45,859 bases of DNA. It comes from Acidobacteriota bacterium (GTDB taxonomy: Bacteria > Acidobacteriota > Thermoanaerobaculia > Thermoanaerobaculales > Thermoanaerobaculaceae). The translations under genes were made by a program, and so were the position numbers. Positions 1-7,641 of the stretch are shown here, one piece after another. Every line of letters begins with the position of its first letter. The first letter of the stretch is position 1. The stretch covers positions 1-45,859 of the forward strand of contig PMLC01000009.1 of the NCBI GenBank assembly GCA_003158745.1, written 5' to 3'. The notes beneath the pieces are model-generated. The model did not search any database. It was given only the letters and a program-made list of their open reading frames with translations, and was not told the origin of the DNA.

Positions 1-9
1 TGTATTAGA

Positions 10-15
10 TATAAT
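10..15 (+). promoter_or_regulatory. Candidate -10 promoter element
   Basis: A perfect TATAAT lies in an AT-rich patch (first ~25 bases) that contrasts with the ~67% GC surroundings. The matching -35 box would fall outside the window. If used, transcription would start near 22 and give the downstream peptidase gene a leader of about 290 nt. Seen: the hexamer and composition. Inferred: promoter activity. Confidence 0.4.
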
Positions 16-19
16 GTAT

Positions 20-314
20 CCTGTAGGAAGTCTAGGAGGCGTTTGATCGCAAGTCAAGAGCCCGCGACAACCTGCGTTTCTCACCGAAACGACACGACTT
101 GCAGTTTCCGGGCAGGATGCCCGCCTGCCGTGATGCGAAACGCCGTCGGGCGTTTGCAGTGGGAAGTGACATCGGCTGGAGCCGGCCATTCCGGGTGCGG
201 AACACCTGGTGGACAGCTCGACGACAACAGGCCGGGCCGACAGTTCGTGCATGGATTGCCGGAGACGACAGGGCGCTGCCCTGCCCCGACCAGAGTCTCC
301 CGCAGGAGGTAGAC
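20..314 (+). other. Long structured 5' leader of the M20 peptidase gene
   Basis: No recognisable gene fills this stretch. It holds nested inverted repeats: 49-55 with 96-102, enclosing 75-80 with 86-91; then 111-116 with 124-129; then a 7-bp stem 138-144 with 149-155 (loop of four). An AGGAGG at 34-39 precedes a TTG at 43 that opens an 89-codon frame ending at 312, two bases before the GTG of the next gene. That peptide is cysteine-containing and resembles no family I know, so it may be chance or a regulatory leader peptide. I could not match the stretch to a known riboswitch, 6S RNA or SRP RNA. Confidence 0.3.
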
Positions 315-1535
315 GTGGCGCAGAAACCAGAGATGCTGCCCCCCGAGATCTTTGCCAAAACTACGCAACTCCTCGTCGAGCTCTGCACCATCTCCTCGTC
401 GAGCGGCGACTCCCAGGGCCTCTCGGCGATGGCGGCGCGGGTCGCGGCCGAGCTCGCGCTACGCGGCCTCGCGCCGGAGATCATTCCTGAGGATGACGGC
501 GACGGCGGGTCCATGCCGCTCCTTGTTGCCCGCGGACCGCGGATCGGGGACCACCCGCTGGTGCTGGTCGGGCACATGGACACGGTGCTCGATGCGGTAG
601 CCCCGAGGCTGGAAGGTCACCGCCTCTGGGCGACCGGCGCCCTCGACATGAAGGGCGGACTCGCCATGCTGATCGGCGCTCTCGACCTGATGGCGGCGCG
701 CGGCAAGAGACCTCCCGACGACCTCATGCTGGTCCTCGTCCCCGACGAGGAGGTGAGCGGTTACATCTCCGAGAGGGCCGTCCGGCGCTGGAGCGAAGGT
801 GCCCGCGTCCTGTTGGTGATCGAGCCGGGAGAGGGACGCGCCGACGCCGAGACGCTGGTTGCGGGGCGCCGCGGCCTTACCGAGTGGAAGCTCGATGTCA
901 CCGGACGCGCATCCCATTCCGGGCTTGCCTACTGGTACGGCCGTTCCGCCCTCGCGGCCGCGGCCGACTGGGTGGCGCAGGCGCAAGCAATGTCCGAAAA
1001 TGGGCCGGGGGCCACCGTGAACGTCGCCCGCATGGTCGCCGGCGACTCCGACTTCGTCAACGGACTGGCGACCCACCACGCGCTCCTTGGCACGTCCCGA
1101 CGACGCAACGTCGTCTCGGACCGCGCGCTTGCCGAGGGCGAGGCCCGCTACCTCACGCCGTCGGACGGCGTCCGCATCATGGAGCGGCTTGCGCGCCTCA
1201 CCGAAAGGACCGCCGGAGAACGCGAGGTCAGCATGCTGTTCCTGCCCGGAACCGGTGTTCCGCCGGTGGACCCGAAGGGGCCGGGCTCGCCCATCGCGGC
1301 GCAGGTTACACGCCTTGCCGCCGAGCGAGGCTGGCGCCTCGAGGTCGAGGAGGACCGGGGAGGCATCTCGTTCCCAAACTACATCGCGGACCCCTCGAAG
1401 ATCCCGATCGTGGACGGCCTCGGCCCCGTGGGCGACGGGATGCACACTCGCGAGGAATACCTCGATCTGCGGTCGCTGGAACGCCGTATCGTCTTGATGG
1501 CGGACCTGCTCGCAGCGCTCGCAAATCACCCGTAG
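315..1535 (+). CDS. M20 family metallopeptidase (carboxypeptidase/deacylase-like)
   Basis: A 406-aa cytosolic dizinc hydrolase of the M20/CPG2-like family, which removes C-terminal residues or acyl groups from peptides or amino acids; the exact substrate is not deducible. Metal-site motifs are GHMDTV (His87, Asp89), ALDMKGG (Asp111) and PDEEVSG (catalytic Glu145, metal Glu146). The lid-domain motif GRASHSG and a C-terminal GMHTREE supply further conserved histidines. The frame is open upstream to 99, but GTG 315 is chosen because AGGAGGT (304-310) sits just before it and homology begins there. It is the first gene in the window, apparently monocistronic, and convergent with tatD. No signal peptide is seen. 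Confidence 0.85.
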   Translation: MAQKPEMLPPEIFAKTTQLLVELCTISSSSGDSQGLSAMAARVAAELALRGLAPEIIPEDDGDGGSMPLLVARGPRIGDHPLVLVGHMDTVLDAVAPRLEGHRLWATGALDMKGGLAMLIGALDLMAARGKRPPDDLMLVLVPDEEVSGYISERAVRRWSEGARVLLVIEPGEGRADAETLVAGRRGLTEWKLDVTGRASHSGLAYWYGRSALAAAADWVAQAQAMSENGPGATVNVARMVAGDSDFVNGLATHHALLGTSRRRNVVSDRALAEGEARYLTPSDGVRIMERLARLTERTAGEREVSMLFLPGTGVPPVDPKGPGSPIAAQVTRLAAERGWRLEVEEDRGGISFPNYIADPSKIPIVDGLGPVGDGMHTREEYLDLRSLERRIVLMADLLAALANHP

Positions 1536-1655
1536 GGCAGGGGCCAGGGCTCAGGAGCGACAAGCAGAGGAGCGGAGGGGCTGAGGGGCTGAGGAGCCGA
1601 AGATCAAAGGGTCCTTTGTTGCTCCTCTGCTCCCCTGCCTTTCTGGCGCCGGTGA
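1536..1655. repeat. Intergenic hairpin built from GGAG/GAGG units
   Basis: Starting right after the peptidase stop codon, a purine-rich stretch of variants of GCAGAGGAGC and GGCTGAGG folds on a pyrimidine-rich partner. The arm GCAGAGGAGC at 1564-1573 pairs perfectly with 1621-1630, and an inner hairpin CAAAGG/CCTTTG lies at 1605-1610/1613-1618. It lies between convergent genes, so a bidirectional terminator role is plausible. Related units recur at about 29650-29690 and 45790-45859. Confidence 0.6.
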
Positions 1656-1683
1656 ACTCCGTGGAACCGCATCGCAGCCGGTT

Positions 1684-2445
1684 TCAGGGGCGCCGGAGGA
1701 AGAGCTCCTCGAACGCCGAGTCCGTCTCCCGCTCGAGGTCGGCGGCATCGATCTCGCGAACGCGTGCCACTTCCTCGAGCACGAGCCTGACGAGCGCCGG
1801 CTCGTTGCGCTTCCCGCGGTGCGGAACCGGCGCGAGGTACGGGCTGTCCGTCTCGAGCAGGAGCCTGCCCGCGGGCACGGCCCGAGCCGCTTCACGGATG
1901 TTCTCCCCCTTGGGGAACGTCACCATTCCCGAGATCCCGACGAAGAACCCTCGCCGCGTCAACTCAGCGACCCCTTCGGCGCCCTCCGTGAACGAGTGCG
2001 CCACGCCGCGCACCTTGGGAGTGGCGTCGAGCGCCGCGAGGAAGTCCTCCCATGCCTCACGGTGGTGGAGGATGACCGGCAAACCGCGTTCGCGCGCGAG
2101 GCCGAGGTGCCAGGCGAGGACGCGGCGCTGGTCCTCCCGGGGCGACAGCTCGTAGTGGTAGTCGAGACCGATCTCGCCGATGGCCACGATCCCGGGCGCC
2201 TCGGCCAACGTCTCCACCCGCCGCCTCCAAGCCACGTCGCATTTGCTCGCCTCATGGGGGTGGAACCCGACCGCGCCCGGGGTCCGGCCCTCGCCGAGCC
2301 CCGCCATCTCGGCGACCGCGTCGAGGTCGTCCCGGCCGGTTGCCGGAACCAGGATCGCCCCAACCCCGGCTTCGGCGGCCCGGCCGAGGACACCTTCCCG
2401 TTCGTCGATCGGGAACATCGTCAGGTGCGCGTGCGAGTCGATCAC
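1684..2445 (-). CDS. tatD: TatD family metal-dependent hydrolase (DNase)
   Basis: A 253-aa TIM-barrel amidohydrolase-like protein of the TatD family, metal-dependent nucleases acting on DNA (3'-5' exonuclease / quality control). The N-terminal metal motif DSHAHL, GEIGLDYHY (Glu), ILHHREAW, AHSF and ETDSPYLAPVPHRGKRNEP are all visible. The open frame runs back to 3135, but homology begins at the GTG at 2445, which GGAGGG precedes at good spacing. Length matches the family (about 255 aa). Divergent from the Gfo/Idh gene across a repeat-bearing gap. Confidence 0.9.
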   Translation of the reverse strand: MIDSHAHLTMFPIDEREGVLGRAAEAGVGAILVPATGRDDLDAVAEMAGLGEGRTPGAVGFHPHEASKCDVAWRRRVETLAEAPGIVAIGEIGLDYHYELSPREDQRRVLAWHLGLARERGLPVILHHREAWEDFLAALDATPKVRGVAHSFTEGAEGVAELTRRGFFVGISGMVTFPKGENIREAARAVPAGRLLLETDSPYLAPVPHRGKRNEPALVRLVLEEVARVREIDAADLERETDSAFEELFLRRP

Positions 2446-2766
2446 TGACTCCCTCCAGCTGCGAGTGTAGCCCGCCCCGCGAGTGCCTTCGTTGCTAACC
2501 CCTGACCTCCCGCTCTGTGGGCGGGGGGGGTTCAACTGCCGCCTCTCAGGTGGAGCGACATAGGCTCCGCAGGCCGCGGGCACCGAGCGGGGGCGAGCAA
2601 GGCCCGAACGTCGCGTAATGCGAGGGGCTACCAAAACCGCCTCCACGCAGTGGAACCAGTGCACTCTCGATGCGCAGCCCAAGCGACGCCTGTGGGCCCG
2701 CGGGGCAAGGGAGAAGAGCCTCCACGGAGTGGAAAAGAGCCCGGCGCCCGCGTAAGCTCCTCGCCC
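2446..2766. repeat. Gene-free gap with paired 13-bp palindromes, REP-like
   Basis: No credible gene. It holds two near-identical imperfect palindromes, TCCACGCAGTGGA (2642-2654) and TCCACGGAGTGGA (2721-2733), plus a small stem GGAGC/GCTCC around 2562-2578 and a run of eight or more G near 2521-2530. On the minus strand the stretch resembles the one near 29935-30010: a short stem-loop followed by runs like TTGC(G)CTCGCCC. This suggests two diverged members of an interspersed family. The gap also has to contain promoters for both divergent genes, but none is clear. Confidence 0.45.
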
Positions 2767-3717
2767 ATGAGCGAGCAGGCTCCCTTCTCGGTTGCGGTTG
2801 TGGGGGTCGGCCACCTTGGCCGTCACCATGTCCGTCTGGCGTGCACGCTGCCAGGCTGGCGCTGCGTGGGCGCGTTCGACCCGGATCGGACACGCCTGGA
2901 AACGGTGTGCTCCGAGTTCGGGGCCCAGCCCCTCGGGAGTCTCGACGAGGCCGTCGCGCTCGCCCAGGCCGCCGTGATTGCGTCGCCTACCGTCACGCAC
3001 CGCGAGGTGGCCGACCGGTTCCTCGCGGCCGGCTGCCATGTCCTGGTCGAGAAGCCGATCGCGGCCTCGGTCGCCGAGGCCCGCGAAATGGTCGCGCTCG
3101 CTCGACGGAACGGGGTGGCTCTGGGCGTCGGACACACCGAGTTTTTCAACCCGGCCGTGCAGGCCGTGCTGGCACGCGCTCCGCGCCCGCGATACCTGGA
3201 GGCGCAGAGGCTCTCACCGTTCACCCGGCGCTCACTCGATATCGACGTGGTCCTCGACCTGATGGTCCACGACCTCCAGCTCGCCCAGGCGCTCAACGCC
3301 GGTTCGCCGGTCACCGAGGTGCGAGCCGTCGGTGTGCCCGTGCTGTCCTCCCGGGTCGACCTCGCCAACGTCCGGCTCGCGTTCGCGAACGGGTGCGTAG
3401 CCAACCTCACAGCCAGTCGGGTCTCCTCTGAGCGCGTCCGCAAACTGCGCCTTTTCGAGCCGGACGCCTACTACTCCATCGACTACGCCGAGCAGAGCGT
3501 GTCAGCCTACCGCCTTGTGCGCGCCGGGGCCGAAGCGACCATCGCGCCCGTGGATGTCCCGGTCGAGAAGGGAGAGCCACTCGCGGCAGAGCATCTTGCG
3601 TTCCAGAGTGCATGTCGGGGCCATAGAGGAGCCTGGGTGGACGGGGAATCCGGCGCCGCGGCGCTGGCGACCGCGATCGCCGTGGTCGAGGCGATCGGGG
3701 CGGTTTCAACCCCTTGA
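2767..3717 (+). CDS. Gfo/Idh/MocA family NAD(P)-dependent oxidoreductase
   Basis: A 316-aa oxidoreductase with an N-terminal Rossmann fold (VAVVGVGHLGRHH), the family hallmark VEKPIA around residue 95, and a C-terminal alpha/beta domain carrying DLMVHDLQL, whose His is in the catalytic region. Members oxidise or reduce sugars, inositols or UDP-sugars; the substrate cannot be read here. The frame extends back to 2650 through a repeat, so ATG 2767, where the Rossmann domain begins, is chosen. Its Shine-Dalgarno is weak. A strong hairpin (3830-3852) follows the gene. Confidence 0.85.
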   Translation: MSEQAPFSVAVVGVGHLGRHHVRLACTLPGWRCVGAFDPDRTRLETVCSEFGAQPLGSLDEAVALAQAAVIASPTVTHREVADRFLAAGCHVLVEKPIAASVAEAREMVALARRNGVALGVGHTEFFNPAVQAVLARAPRPRYLEAQRLSPFTRRSLDIDVVLDLMVHDLQLAQALNAGSPVTEVRAVGVPVLSSRVDLANVRLAFANGCVANLTASRVSSERVRKLRLFEPDAYYSIDYAEQSVSAYRLVRAGAEATIAPVDVPVEKGEPLAAEHLAFQSACRGHRGAWVDGESGAAALATAIAVVEAIGAVSTP

Positions 3718-3808
3718 CGCTGGCCGGGGCCCGGTCGATATTGGTACTGCCAAACCGGCCGCGGGCGTTGAACGGGCGTAGCAGCCGCGATACCCACTGC
3801 AAATGTCC

Positions 3809-3852
3809 GGGCGGGCATCCCGCCAAGCCGAAACCCCGCCTCGCGGGGTTTC
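3809..3852. terminator. Double hairpin, probable terminator
   Basis: Two consecutive stem-loops lie downstream of the Gfo/Idh gene. GGCGGG/CCCGCC (3810-3815/3819-3824) is followed by a perfect 10-bp stem GAAACCCCGC/GCGGGGTTTC (3830-3839/3843-3852) with a CTC loop. The second stem carries its own A and T tracts, as bidirectional intrinsic terminators do, but only three T follow. The next gene starts 74 bp later. Confidence 0.6.
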
Positions 3853-3926
3853 GCTGTGTCACCCCCAAGGGCGCATTGACCAGGCAACCGGCCCCCGGTA
3901 ACCTGGCCTGACATCGGGAGGCCACC

Positions 3927-4409
3927 ATGGAGCAGACGGTGGAGCGTTATACCCAACGCCTCCAGGTCGTGTGCGGCGGTATGTTGGCGAGCCTTGCCCT
4001 GTACGGCGCGGTCGTGCTCGCACTCCCCCTCCCGGTTCGCCCCGCCTTGCCGCAGGGCGAGACTCTGCTGTGGGGGTTCGCCTTCCTCGCCGCCGTCAAC
4101 CTGGTGACGATCATGCCGGTCTATAGGGTCACGCTGGCTGCGCCGCGCCGGGTCTATGTCGTAGGCCAGCAGCCGGAGCGGCTTCTCGCGGCCCATTTCG
4201 CCGCCCACGTAGTGGCGTTCGCCCGGATCGAGATCGTGGCGATCCTAGGGCTCGTGCTGTTCTTCCTATCCGGCCACGTCGACTGGTTCATGATCTTCTC
4301 AGGCGTCGCGGCTGCGGGCATGCTGGTGCTCTGGCCGAGGCGCGCCAAGGTCGCGGCCCTGCTCGAGGTTCCCGGGCAGGCCATACCCGTCACGGCATCC
4401 CCGCAGTGA
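3927..4409 (+). CDS. Small multi-pass membrane protein, unknown function
   Basis: A 160-aa protein I do not recognise. Four hydrophobic segments are visible: about residues 16-34, 48-66, 99-115 (IVAILGLVLFFLSG) and 120-136. A basic cytoplasmic loop (LAAPRRVYVVGQQPERLL) lies between the second and third. GGGAGG at 3914-3919 gives the ATG good support. Convergent with the PGPGW-type gene, only 16 bp away. Nothing indicates the pathway. Confidence 0.65.
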   Translation: MEQTVERYTQRLQVVCGGMLASLALYGAVVLALPLPVRPALPQGETLLWGFAFLAAVNLVTIMPVYRVTLAAPRRVYVVGQQPERLLAAHFAAHVVAFARIEIVAILGLVLFFLSGHVDWFMIFSGVAAAGMLVLWPRRAKVAALLEVPGQAIPVTASPQ

Positions 4410-4425
4410 CGTCGCGGCCAAGCGC

Positions 4426-4680
4426 CTAATTTGGTCCCTGGAGAAGGGTATCCGACGCCTTGCCGCTGCCGCCGACGCGCCTTCGCGCGTGATGGATGGC
4501 CGATCGCAAGGGGGGGAAGCGGTTCTCGATCCAATTCAGGAGACGGGCGAAAACTGGGACGTCGGGCGACAGCAGCCACGCTCCGAGTGCGATGAACAGC
4601 CAACCCTGCAGCACGGGCAGGACGAGACCGGCAACCCCAAGGACCAGAAGACCTCCCCAGGACGTGTCGTACGACGCCAT
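4426..4680 (-). CDS. PGPGW-type transmembrane protein
   Basis: An 84-aa protein with two closely spaced hydrophobic segments (GGLLVLGVAGLVLPVLQGW and LFIALGAWLLSPDVPVFA), then an amphipathic basic tail with NWIENRFPPLR. This matches the layout of the PGPGW putative transmembrane family, although the signature itself is altered (PVLQGW in place of PGPGW). No Shine-Dalgarno precedes ATG 4680; a start a few codons later, behind the in-gene GGGGAGG, is possible. Function of the family is unknown. Confidence 0.6.
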   Translation of the reverse strand: MASYDTSWGGLLVLGVAGLVLPVLQGWLFIALGAWLLSPDVPVFARLLNWIENRFPPLRSAIHHARRRVGGSGKASDTLLQGPN

Positions 4681-4733
4681 GGAGGACCGTCGGCATCAGG
4701 CAAGACCGCTAGTGACCGGATCGGTAGCGGCCG

Positions 4734-5828
4734 CTACTGGACGCACACGCCCCCGCCGGCCTGCTTGGCGTTCATGAGGGCGGCATCCGCGATCGCGAAG
4801 AGCTCGCTGGCGGTTTGAATGCCCTCCCCCAAGCACCCGATACCCACCGACAACGACACGGGAGGGGGCACCGCCATGGTGAGGTCGCGCGCCACGCGGC
4901 GGGCCGCATCGCCAGGGGTATTCGGCAGCACGACAATGAACTCATCGCCCCCGTAACGGGCGACGACATCGGTGGTGCGGACGGCATCCCGCAGGCTCGC
5001 GGCCACCGCCGCCAGCACGCGGTCTCCTTCAAGATGACCGAACTCGTCGTTGAACGCCTTGAACCCATCGAGGTCCAGCAGGAGCACCGAGAGCGGCTGC
5101 CGCGACCGGCGGCTGCGGGTCATCTCGCGGTGCAGGAACTCCTCGAGGAACCGCCTGTTGTAGACGCCTGTGAGGGGATCGGTGCGCGCCTCGGCGCGGT
5201 CGGTCGCGACTAAGCCCACGTCGTAGTTGATGATGATGGTGACCACTGCGAGGATGATCAGACGTGCCGCCTGCAGGTCCCAGCGGAAGCTGCCATAGAG
5301 CGGGTCCGGCGGAGACGCCGACTCGACGTGACGCCAGGCGACGGCCATGAAGAGCACGAAGGCGTAGGAGGTCGGCACCGTGTATGCAACCGTCCGCGAG
5401 ACCCGGGGGTCTCCCCGCAGTCCAGCGGCGACGACAAAGAAGAAATAGAAGAAGAAAATGACCTGGGAGTTCGTTGCGACGATCGCGCGATCGACGGCAA
5501 CGTAGCCGAGCACCAGGAGGGTCACGGCGATGAGATCGAAGCTCACGATCCAGACCGAGATCCTGGACTCCCACGGAGCCCACGCGAGGTAGAGCTGCAA
5601 CGCAATTCCCACCAATAGCATGATGCCAAACACAATCTGGAAAACGGGGTCCTCGGGCATTCCGTGCGGTCGGTTGACGCGGCCCAAGAGCATCACGAGA
5701 GCGATGCTGCCGATCAGCGCGAGCTTCCAGAGGTTGAGGAAGCGCTCGAGGTCCTTCCCCCTCCGGTGAACATGCTGCCTCACTGGAAACAGGCGTGGAC
5801 TGGAATCGCTGGCCGGCGTGGCTATCAT
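4734..5828 (-). CDS. Membrane-bound diguanylate cyclase (GGDEF)
   Basis: A 364-aa inner-membrane enzyme making c-di-GMP from two GTP. Six hydrophobic segments fill roughly residues 28-190, followed by a GGDEF domain that opens with DRAEARTDPLTGVYNRRF. The active site is intact (RYGGDEF). RTTD lies exactly five residues before GGDEF and matches the RxxD inhibitory I-site, so product feedback is expected. The frame runs back to 5936; ATG 5828 is preferred because GAGGAG precedes it at good spacing and the upstream residues look non-coding. The same window holds an HD-GYP phosphodiesterase and a PilZ receptor. Confidence 0.9.
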   Translation of the reverse strand: MIATPASDSSPRLFPVRQHVHRRGKDLERFLNLWKLALIGSIALVMLLGRVNRPHGMPEDPVFQIVFGIMLLVGIALQLYLAWAPWESRISVWIVSFDLIAVTLLVLGYVAVDRAIVATNSQVIFFFYFFFVVAAGLRGDPRVSRTVAYTVPTSYAFVLFMAVAWRHVESASPPDPLYGSFRWDLQAARLIILAVVTIIINYDVGLVATDRAEARTDPLTGVYNRRFLEEFLHREMTRSRRSRQPLSVLLLDLDGFKAFNDEFGHLEGDRVLAAVAASLRDAVRTTDVVARYGGDEFIVVLPNTPGDAARRVARDLTMAVPPPVSLSVGIGCLGEGIQTASELFAIADAALMNAKQAGGGVCVQ

Positions 5829-5870
5829 TGCGCTCCTCGACACCTCCGCTCGAAACGATCCTGCGCACGG

Positions 5871-5900
5871 AGAATAGACTCGTTGATCGTCGACTGGCAA
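5871..5900 (-). promoter_or_regulatory. Candidate sigma-70 promoter for the diguanylate cyclase
   Basis: On the minus strand TTGCCA (5900-5895) and TATTCT (5876-5871) are separated by 18 bp: 5/6 and 4/6 matches to consensus. Predicted transcription start is near 5864, about 36 nt before the chosen ATG, which supports that start over the longer frame. Confidence 0.35.
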
Positions 5901-5973
5901 GTTTCTGCACAGAACGAATGCCCCGAGGGAGCCCATTCACGAGACAGAGTCGCACTATTTTGTGACGCCGCGA

Positions 5974-6780
5974 TTAAGGGTAAACGTCGGCCTCCCGGCA
6001 GTGGGACCGGATCACGTCCAGTAATTCCCGGTGGACACCGGGGGCGGCCGCGACGACGTTGCCGTGCTCGAAGATGCCACTGGCGCCGTCGAGGTTGGTC
6101 ACCACGCCGCCGGCCTCGCGGACCAAGAGAGCGCCCGCCGCGATGTCCCAGTCGGACAGACAGAACTCGAAGAAACCGTCGAAGATGCCGGCCGCGGTGT
6201 GGGCGAGGTCGAGAGCGGCGGCGCCGGGCCGCCGGATGGCGGCGACCCGGAGAAAGACGTCGTGGAAGATGCGCAGGTAGAGATCGAGCATCCGGTGAAC
6301 CCGGAACGGAAAACCGGTGGTCAGGAACCCTCCCGCGAGGCCGGGCCGTCCAGTAACTCTCAGGCGCCGGCCGTTGCACCACGCACCCGTACCGCGGGCG
6401 GCTGAGAATATCTCGTCGCGCATCGGGTCGTACACCGCGCCGAGGAGCACCTGGGAGTCCTCCACGAGCCCGACGGACACGGCAAAGTGCGGGAACGAGT
6501 GGATGAAGTTCGCGGTGCCGTCCAAGGGGTCCACGACCCATCGCGCTCCCGCAGCACCGCTCGCTCCGCTCTCCTCCGCCAGCAGACCGAACTCCGGCGT
6601 CTCGCGCTGCAGGAAGGCGGCGATCACCTCCTCGCTCGCCCGGTCCGCAGCGGACACGTAGTCGTTCCTGGCCTTCTCGGTCACCTCCTCGGGAGCGAGA
6701 GCGCCGAAGGACTGTCGCAGCACCTCGCCTCCGAGTTGCGCCGCGGTCATGGCCACCCCGAGAAGCGCCGGCCGAGTCAT
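5974..6780 (-). CDS. suhB: Inositol monophosphatase family protein (SuhB-like)
   Basis: A 268-aa Mg2+/Li+-type phosphatase acting on inositol phosphates or related sugar phosphates. Both signatures are complete: LLAEESG and WVVDPLDGTANF (metal-binding Glu and DPxDGT) and, near the C-terminus, SDWDIAAGALLVREAGG. Length is typical. ATG 6780 has only a close GAGG; a start at the second Met (MTAAQLG, ten codons on) is possible. The diguanylate cyclase follows on the same strand after 145 bp with its own putative promoter. Confidence 0.9.
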   Translation of the reverse strand: MTRPALLGVAMTAAQLGGEVLRQSFGALAPEEVTEKARNDYVSAADRASEEVIAAFLQRETPEFGLLAEESGASGAAGARWVVDPLDGTANFIHSFPHFAVSVGLVEDSQVLLGAVYDPMRDEIFSAARGTGAWCNGRRLRVTGRPGLAGGFLTTGFPFRVHRMLDLYLRIFHDVFLRVAAIRRPGAAALDLAHTAAGIFDGFFEFCLSDWDIAAGALLVREAGGVVTNLDGASGIFEHGNVVAAAPGVHRELLDVIRSHCREADVYP

Positions 6781-6878
6781 CCTCGAGCCGCCCGCGCCAC
6801 GGTACCGGGAATGAGGCGTTCCGGCCGTGAAGGTCCCGCCGGAAATGTCACAAGCCGATATTCGGTTGAAAAGGAGGG

Positions 6879-7139
6879 ATGACGGACGAGGCCGCCCTGC
6901 ACGAGGAACAACACCGCATTCGGCGCATGCGGTTGCTGGTGGACGTCACGGCTCAAGTGCTCTCCGAGGACGAGAAGCTGACCTTCTGCGAGGCGTTGCG
7001 CCTCATCGAAGCCGCGCGTACGGCGGTGCTCAGGCTCTTCCCCGACAAGGACGACACCTTCAACCTGGTGATCCGCCCTCGCCTGGAGAGGATCGTCCAC
7101 GAGCGGTTCCAGATCTCCTCCCCCTCCCAGGTCAACTGA
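6879..7139 (+). CDS. Small helical protein, unknown function
   Basis: An 86-aa, charged, probably all-helical protein (for example EALRLIEAARTAVLRLFPDK) with no membrane segment. I cannot assign a function; its conserved-looking composition and strong AAGGAGG (6871-6877) argue that it is real, although the spacing to ATG is unusually short. Its last 8 bp overlap tail-to-tail with the lipoprotein gene on the other strand. Confidence 0.65.
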   Translation: MTDEAALHEEQHRIRRMRLLVDVTAQVLSEDEKLTFCEALRLIEAARTAVLRLFPDKDDTFNLVIRPRLERIVHERFQISSPSQVN

Positions 7140-7641
7140 CACCTCGGTACTCGGGGTATTTCGCGATCTCGTCCTTCGAGGGCTGGCCCTGCATCTCGAG
7201 GGTGATCTCTTCGCCGGGCTTCACCTCGATCCCCGGCACGCCCACAACGAGGTGGCCCGGTGGCCCCGCCTTGACCTCGGAGGTCAGGGGTCTCCCCGGC
7301 CCCCGGGGGTGCACCTGAAGGGTACCCGGCTTGATCCGCGACACGTCAAGCGTGACGGGTATGACGAGGCGGTCCTTGCCGTCCGCTGCCGCGAGGTGCA
7401 GCCGCATCGTGACCTCGTTGAGGCTCTCGTTGCCGTTGTTGGTCACCGTCAGGTCCAGAACGAGGACCGGTTTGCCGTCCCGTTCCTTCTTCACCTCGTA
7501 CCAGTTCGCCGAGACGCGGTGCAACAGACGGAGCCGGGTGACCCGGTCCCGGGGTGTCTCGCCCCGCGGCCGGTCACACCCGGCAAGCAACGCAAGCACC
7601 GGCGCGGACAGCGCCGCTGCGGCCAACCACCGCCGCCTCAT
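7132..7641 (-). CDS. Predicted lipoprotein, unknown function
   Basis: A 169-aa protein with a lipoprotein signal peptide (MRRRWLAAAALSAPVLALLAGC; lipobox LAGC, Cys22). The mature part looks like a beta-sandwich (LVLDLTVTNNGNESLNEVTM), as in CARDB or Ig-like folds. ATG 7641 overlaps the stop of the upstream gene as ATGA, indicating translational coupling. The frame is open far upstream but through the neighbouring gene. It is the last gene of the long minus-strand run. Confidence 0.75.
   Translation of the reverse strand: MRRRWLAAAALSAPVLALLAGCDRPRGETPRDRVTRLRLLHRVSANWYEVKKERDGKPVLVLDLTVTNNGNESLNEVTMRLHLAAADGKDRLVIPVTLDVSRIKPGTLQVHPRGPGRPLTSEVKAGPPGHLVVGVPGIEVKPGEEITLEMQGQPSKDEIAKYPEYRGVS

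Noticed and set aside
20-314. 6S RNA or SRP RNA in the leader
   Set aside because: No match to the conserved SRP loop or to a single long 6S-type hairpin with a central bubble.
1684-3135. TatD as a 483-aa protein
   Set aside because: TatD homology starts at 2445 with a Shine-Dalgarno; upstream residues come from repeats and the Gfo/Idh complement.
5664-6356. Arg-rich 230-aa plus-strand frame
   Set aside because: Composition typical of an antisense shadow of the diguanylate cyclase and phosphatase genes; no Shine-Dalgarno or family match.
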